Source of the DNA: BJGN01 sp041159865
Lineage (GTDB): Bacteria > Bacteroidota > Bacteroidia > Chitinophagales > Saprospiraceae
Reading direction: 5' to 3'
DNA length: 56,637 bases
Assembly: GCA_041159865.1 (NCBI GenBank)
Contig: JBEAXK010000103.1
Coordinates: 1 to 56,637, forward strand
The notes beneath the pieces were generated by a model. The model searched no databases, had not been told where the DNA came from, and saw only the letters and a program-made list of their open reading frames with translations. Shown here in pieces: positions 52,350 to 56,637 of this stretch (its first letter is position 1; each line of letters begins with the position of its first letter). A program made the position numbers and the translations under genes.

Positions 52350-55300
52350 TTAATCATTTTTCTTTAAACTATTTATAAAATCAGCAAAAGATTCGAATTC
52401 CTTTCGATAGCTGACACCAGCACCAAACCTTAATCTTCTACCTGAAAAATCAGGTTGTAATTTTTGATAAACTCTAAATTTCAAACTTTTATCCTTACTT
52501 AAATTATATTCAATTACAACATCATTTCCCAGGAAAGTACTAGATTCTGAGGATCCTCCAAAAAAATTATTATCCAGATTTCCACCCACCATGACCGTTA
52601 ACCTATCATTAAATAAACTTTGTTTTAGACTCACCTGCAATTCATTTCCTGCCTTAAAATCAGTAATCACAAAATTTGGATTTCTGTTGTAGGCAATATC
52701 AAAATTAGTTCCAGAACCCAATTCTCCCTTGCCTATAAGATTAGAGATCAACTGATTAACTAATATAGATAATTGATTAGAAACGAATTCACTTACCGTA
52801 TTATAGATAATGGCCGTTTCTGACATCGAAAAAACAGCAGGTAAAAACTGACCTGCGACGATAAGACCAAAAACCTGCTTATTTAGTTCATTTTGGTCTT
52901 GCTTCAACACTCTTAATTTACTATCAACATAATTTTCAAGGGCACCTTGCAAAGTTGGAAAAGCGAGATCAAAAGTAATATTAGGTTTAAAAAGATCACC
53001 TTGTAATTTTAATATAAGGGTAACCTGAGTATTTTGCGAGGCCTCACTTTTAACACTTTGGCTGGCAGTCACCAGATATTCTTGAATTAGGACAGCAGTT
53101 GAAGCATAAATGTCTTCATATATAGCTTCAATATTTATTAACGCTTTGAATGGATCTCCATTCCATGAAATAGTTCCCCTGGGTCTTAGTTTAAAATTTT
53201 TATTTATGGCAAGGTATGTAAATAAATAGGAACCTTCGTCAATAGAAATATCCCCAAACATTTTGAAAGGTTCATTTCTAAGTACGCTTAACCTTACCCC
53301 TCCCCTACCTGTAACCTTCAGGATATCACCCGTTTGTTCATTGAAAACCATTTCCAGAACGGCTCCTGGCTTAGCTTCCAAATCCATATCAAAACTAAGT
53401 CCTTTTAATATTGCCTTAGATTTAGGACTCATATTTTCTTTACCTTCCCTCTGTTTGTTTACAAATCGAATATTTTTTATACTTTGCGTAGCAACTTCAC
53501 TGCTAATAGGAATAACTACCCTGGTACTGTCTGAAACAGAAGCTTTTACATAAATATCTGGCAATTTGAATGTTCCTTCAAACCGAACATCCCCGGTACC
53601 CATTGCCTGACCATAAAAAGTTGGATTATCTCCCTTTTGGGTATCAAGGCACAAAAACCTTTTTGAGCTTAATCTAGCTTTGAATCCAAATTTTTTAAGA
53701 AAATTATGACTAACCCCGCCCGTAATTTGGGCTGTATGATTATATTTATCGTAAAGAATACCACCAGTTAAATCAAATAACTGATTATTCACCGGAACAG
53801 TGGTTGGTTTATACGTGTATCTTGTTTTTAAATAATCAACGGTTACACCTCCTGCAGCAAGGAAAATTGTTCCAGCTGTATTTAACTTTGGAAATTTGCC
53901 GTCAAAATGTATGTCTGCATCAAATTTGCCTTGAATATTACTTAAGACTCCTTCTAAAAAATAAGCTGCAATATTATTTGGAAAATTATAAGCGTTCAAT
54001 TGTAAATCAAAATAACCTTTTTGTTTTTCTTTGGTTACATCAAATTCCTTTAAATTATAAAAGGCACTCAAATGAAGGGCAGCATTTCCTTTAGTTAAAG
54101 AAAACTGAGCACTGACAGGATGATTTTCAGTTGGTCTATGTGCCTTAATTTGCAAATATCCCCAGTCCTTTTTATTCAATTTCAGTGAATCTGAATAAGC
54201 TTTAAAGGTCATATTTTTAAAGCCTTTCCAATCATCAAACGTAAAATCGGCATTCAATTTACCTGAAAATTTAATGGTAAATTTAATTAAAGAGTCTATT
54301 CTGGTTAAGGCAATATTTTTTAACAAAACTTTTAAACCTCTAGTCTTAAATCTGGAAATCGAAAATTCTTCCTCGTGTGAACTAAAATTCATATCTTGAA
54401 TATCATATTTATCAGCGGATATTAAAACTAAATTATTTGGATTTACTTTCCATTTAGTGGAAAGTAATCTAAAAGAATTATTTCCAAGCTTTAAAGCAAT
54501 TTTATCATTTTGTATGGTATTAATCTTACCTCTCAGTTCAAATAAAGGCTGTTTTGACTTTAAATCTGAACCTAGTCTGGTCTGGAAATTAATTTCATCT
54601 TTATTTAAATTACTTAAAAAAACAAACGGAGGTAGTTCAGCCTGTTCACCGATTTTAATACCTGAAAAAGAAGCATCTAATCTGCCTATCCCATCGTTTA
54701 AATTTAATTGAGCATAAGTACCGTCAATATTAAGATCACTTAATTTAAAAGTAGGAATTTTTAGAAGTACCTTTGAAATTTTCTTCTTATAATTAATTTC
54801 ACCCCTTATTTCAGTACCATCAATTTTTGATAATTGAGGCAACAATAACCCTTCCCAACCGTCACTTTTTTTAATTCTTGCTTGAAATAATATATCAAAT
54901 TCATCAGGGATATTTTTTGCTTTTTTTATTTCTAATATTTTTGAAAATCCAGGAAATGCATCTATCATAAAATTCATTACCGCGTTTGGAACTTTTTCAA
55001 TATCAAAATTTCCCTGAAAATCAGCTTCCAAAACTTCTGATTGAATTTCAACTCTTTTCCTTCCCTTAGAATCCATCCTCGAAATAAAGGAAAGATTATC
55101 CAATTCGTACAATGCAGTATCGTTGCGAACTTCTAAACCAGATAAAACGGCTAAACCTTCCAATTCACTCCATTTTCTATTCTTTACGTCTATTACCGCT
55201 GATCCATTAATTTTCCATGGATTTATGGCCAACTTTAAAGCCTGAAGATTCATTTTTCTTAAATCAGCGGCAAAATTAAATTTGGGAATATCTTTATCTG

Positions 55301-56637
55301 TAAAATCAATAAAACCATCAAAATAAAAATCAATATTTTCATCCTTAATATTGAAATTCCCATTAAACTTATTCGCATTTAAAGTTCCTGATAAATGAGC
55401 ATCTTTATAAACATATTTTTTGAAATCAAATTCTTTAATTGTAGCTGTAACTTTAGCTGAGGCTGTTTTATTTGTAAAACCTTTACCATTGAAAATAGAC
55501 GCATTTAACGAAATATTACCCAAATTAGATTGATTTAAGTACTGACCTAGTTTGAAATCGTTTATTACAATATTACCTGAATAGGTTGCCAATTCCTTAC
55601 CTCCGGTGACATTCAGTTGCATATCCAGATTGGCTTCTCCAAGTCTTGAATTTATATTTCCAAAAGCAACAAAGTCATTTAAAAAGCCATCAAATGAGCC
55701 ATTAAACTGAAGAAATCCTAGTTTAATTAAATTAGAATCCAGTTTTAAGAGGGATACAGACTTATTTAACATTTGAGGAGAAACATATAAATTTTTACAT
55801 TTTAAATTTATAATCTCTTCTTTAGGTATTAATAAATTACGAAAGTTCATTCTTCCATTAAAATAACTACCATCTGATAAATCTAATTTTAGATTTTTTC
55901 CAACTAACCTTTTAAGGTTTCCAGATATATCCCCTTTGAATGAAATATATTCATTCTTAATAATATTGAGTGCATTAATATTGAATGATTTGGGCAATAC
56001 ATTAATTAAATCCTTAACTACTATTTGGCTATTACTAAATTTCAAATCTATCTGAATGGTATTTTTTAAATTCTCTACATCAAATAAATTTTTTGAAAAG
56101 ACGCTAAAGTCACCCTCAAAATCAGAGTTCCCCAATTTAATCGCTAATCCATTTGCTATTAACTTATTATCAAGTAATGAAACCTGTTTTACACTCAATT
56201 TTTCAAGAGATAATTGTTTTCCATTATTAAAGGATAAATTTCTAATCTCTGCCTCAGCAAGTCCATTAAAATAACAAGCATTTAAAATCTCCGTATTAAT
56301 ATTTGAAATCCTTATATTTTCAATGGAGTTCATTAATTTGAAGGAACCTCCAAGGATGTTTAATTTTGACCAAGACAGATCTAATTGTGGTAAAACAATA
56401 GCCTTAATTGTTTGTAAAGAGTCTGTTTTTTTCCATGATTTAATTAAAATTTCTGGATTAATGATTTCAATATCCTTTAAATTTATAGCCTTTTCTATAG
56501 CATAATTTTTATTAAGACTTAAATTTACCTCAGGTAATATTAACTTATTATAAATGAATTTTCGGGGTTCATCCTGAATGATAGTGATTTTTTTAAGTTT
56601 CAATATTTCGGGATAGATTTTGAAAGAACCTTTTTTA
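52350..56637 (-). CDS. TamB-like translocation/assembly protein, 5' end missing
   Basis: A partial gene of at least 1428 codons in view (5' end outside the window). Reading continues in frame through the right edge; the apparent TTG near 56603 is not the true start. It is a long beta-helical protein with repeated strands (LNGSAVIDVKN, FNGSFDGFLN, LNANKFNGNFNIKDENIDF) typical of AsmA/TamB. Its C-terminal domain carries the TamB_C/DUF490 features: VTGRGGVRLSVL, LFTYLAINKNFKLRPRGTI, ILKLQGDLFKPNITFDL and NRNPNFVITDFKAGNELQ. These proteins span the periplasm and aid lipid transport or outer-membrane protein assembly with a TamA partner. No TamA is in view. Confidence 0.88.
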   Translation of the reverse strand, partial: KKGSFKIYPEILKLKKITIIQDEPRKFIYNKLILPEVNLSLNKNYAIEKAINLKDIEIINPEILIKSWKKTDSLQTIKAIVLPQLDLSWSKLNILGGSFKLMNSIENIRISNINTEILNACYFNGLAEAEIRNLSFNNGKQLSLEKLSVKQVSLLDNKLIANGLAIKLGNSDFEGDFSVFSKNLFDVENLKNTIQIDLKFSNSQIVVKDLINVLPKSFNINALNIIKNEYISFKGDISGNLKRLVGKNLKLDLSDGSYFNGRMNFRNLLIPKEEIINLKCKNLYVSPQMLNKSVSLLKLDSNLIKLGFLQFNGSFDGFLNDFVAFGNINSRLGEANLDMQLNVTGGKELATYSGNIVINDFKLGQYLNQSNLGNISLNASIFNGKGFTNKTASAKVTATIKEFDFKKYVYKDAHLSGTLNANKFNGNFNIKDENIDFYFDGFIDFTDKDIPKFNFAADLRKMNLQALKLAINPWKINGSAVIDVKNRKWSELEGLAVLSGLEVRNDTALYELDNLSFISRMDSKGRKRVEIQSEVLEADFQGNFDIEKVPNAVMNFMIDAFPGFSKILEIKKAKNIPDEFDILFQARIKKSDGWEGLLLPQLSKIDGTEIRGEINYKKKISKVLLKIPTFKLSDLNIDGTYAQLNLNDGIGRLDASFSGIKIGEQAELPPFVFLSNLNKDEINFQTRLGSDLKSKQPLFELRGKINTIQNDKIALKLGNNSFRLLSTKWKVNPNNLVLISADKYDIQDMNFSSHEEEFSISRFKTRGLKVLLKNIALTRIDSLIKFTIKFSGKLNADFTFDDWKGFKNMTFKAYSDSLKLNKKDWGYLQIKAHRPTENHPVSAQFSLTKGNAALHLSAFYNLKEFDVTKEKQKGYFDLQLNAYNFPNNIAAYFLEGVLSNIQGKFDADIHFDGKFPKLNTAGTIFLAAGGVTVDYLKTRYTYKPTTVPVNNQLFDLTGGILYDKYNHTAQITGGVSHNFLKKFGFKARLSSKRFLCLDTQKGDNPTFYGQAMGTGDVRFEGTFKLPDIYVKASVSDSTRVVIPISSEVATQSIKNIRFVNKQREGKENMSPKSKAILKGLSFDMDLEAKPGAVLEMVFNEQTGDILKVTGRGGVRLSVLRNEPFKMFGDISIDEGSYLFTYLAINKNFKLRPRGTISWNGDPFKALINIEAIYEDIYASTAVLIQEYLVTASQSVKSEASQNTQVTLILKLQGDLFKPNITFDLAFPTLQGALENYVDSKLRVLKQDQNELNKQVFGLIVAGQFLPAVFSMSETAIIYNTVSEFVSNQLSILVNQLISNLIGKGELGSGTNFDIAYNRNPNFVITDFKAGNELQVSLKQSLFNDRLTVMVGGNLDNNFFGGSSESSTFLGNDVVIEYNLSKDKSLKFRVYQKLQPDFSGRRLRFGAGVSYRKEFESFADFINSLKKND

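Overview
The window is about 56.6 kb of AT-rich DNA from a member of the Bacteroidota. A Saprospiria- or Chitinophagia-like relative is most likely (inference). The evidence is type IX secretion system (T9SS) parts (a PorT-like barrel, a PorP/SprF-like protein, large PKD proteins with T9SS C-terminal domains), a FISUMP-domain protein, menaquinone-type UbiE/MenG, and at least one promoter of the Bacteroidota TTTG / TAnnTTTG type. No rRNA, tRNA, CRISPR array, insertion sequence or phage gene was seen. Coding density is very high. No gene-free stretch exceeds 300 bases; the longest are about 180 bases (11534-11712 and 47338-47517), then 1-152 and 43225-43354.

Layout. 153-2862: the RNA-binding protein Tex, convergent with a PmtA-like phospholipid methyltransferase. 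2957-9244 (-): a complete tripartite RND efflux operon, transcribed tetR, tolC, adaptor, pump, with a hairpin terminator after the pump. 9346-13811: FabG, an aldo/keto reductase fused to a Rid domain, an amino-acid permease and a small FISUMP protein. 13786-19870 (-): a second RND operon in the same gene order, with a palindromic candidate operator in front of its tetR. 19989-22599: an ECF sigma factor, a one-helix probable anti-sigma and an exported KYGN-repeat protein in overlapping frames, then a small unknown gene. 22606-25790: RlmH, rhomboid protease, YdcF-like protein, Nudix hydrolase and an orphan FtsE-like ATPase. 25857-27843: an exported adenosine-deaminase-family enzyme convergent with an exported thermonuclease.

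27860-43224 is the most distinctive part. A PorP/SprF-like barrel overlaps a 1627-residue PKD protein with a CHU_C-type C-terminal domain. A PKD lipoprotein, an exported DUF5683-like protein and a propeller-like lipoprotein follow in close order. Next come a transmembrane ankyrin/lectin-like protein and, on the opposite strand, a second giant (1136 residues) that is paralogous to the first over about 480 N-terminal residues but ends in a type-A T9SS sorting domain. I read this as a cell-surface or adhesion/gliding-type locus that uses the T9SS. The exact function is unknown.

43355-56637 is mostly housekeeping: a TPR protein with a strong terminator, GyrA, UbiE/MenG overlapping a PorT-like gene, an AcpH-like phosphodiesterase, YchF, a GMC oxidoreductase and a TamB-like protein whose 5' end runs off the right edge.

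All assignments come from reading motifs by eye. No database search was possible, and domain boundaries are approximate.
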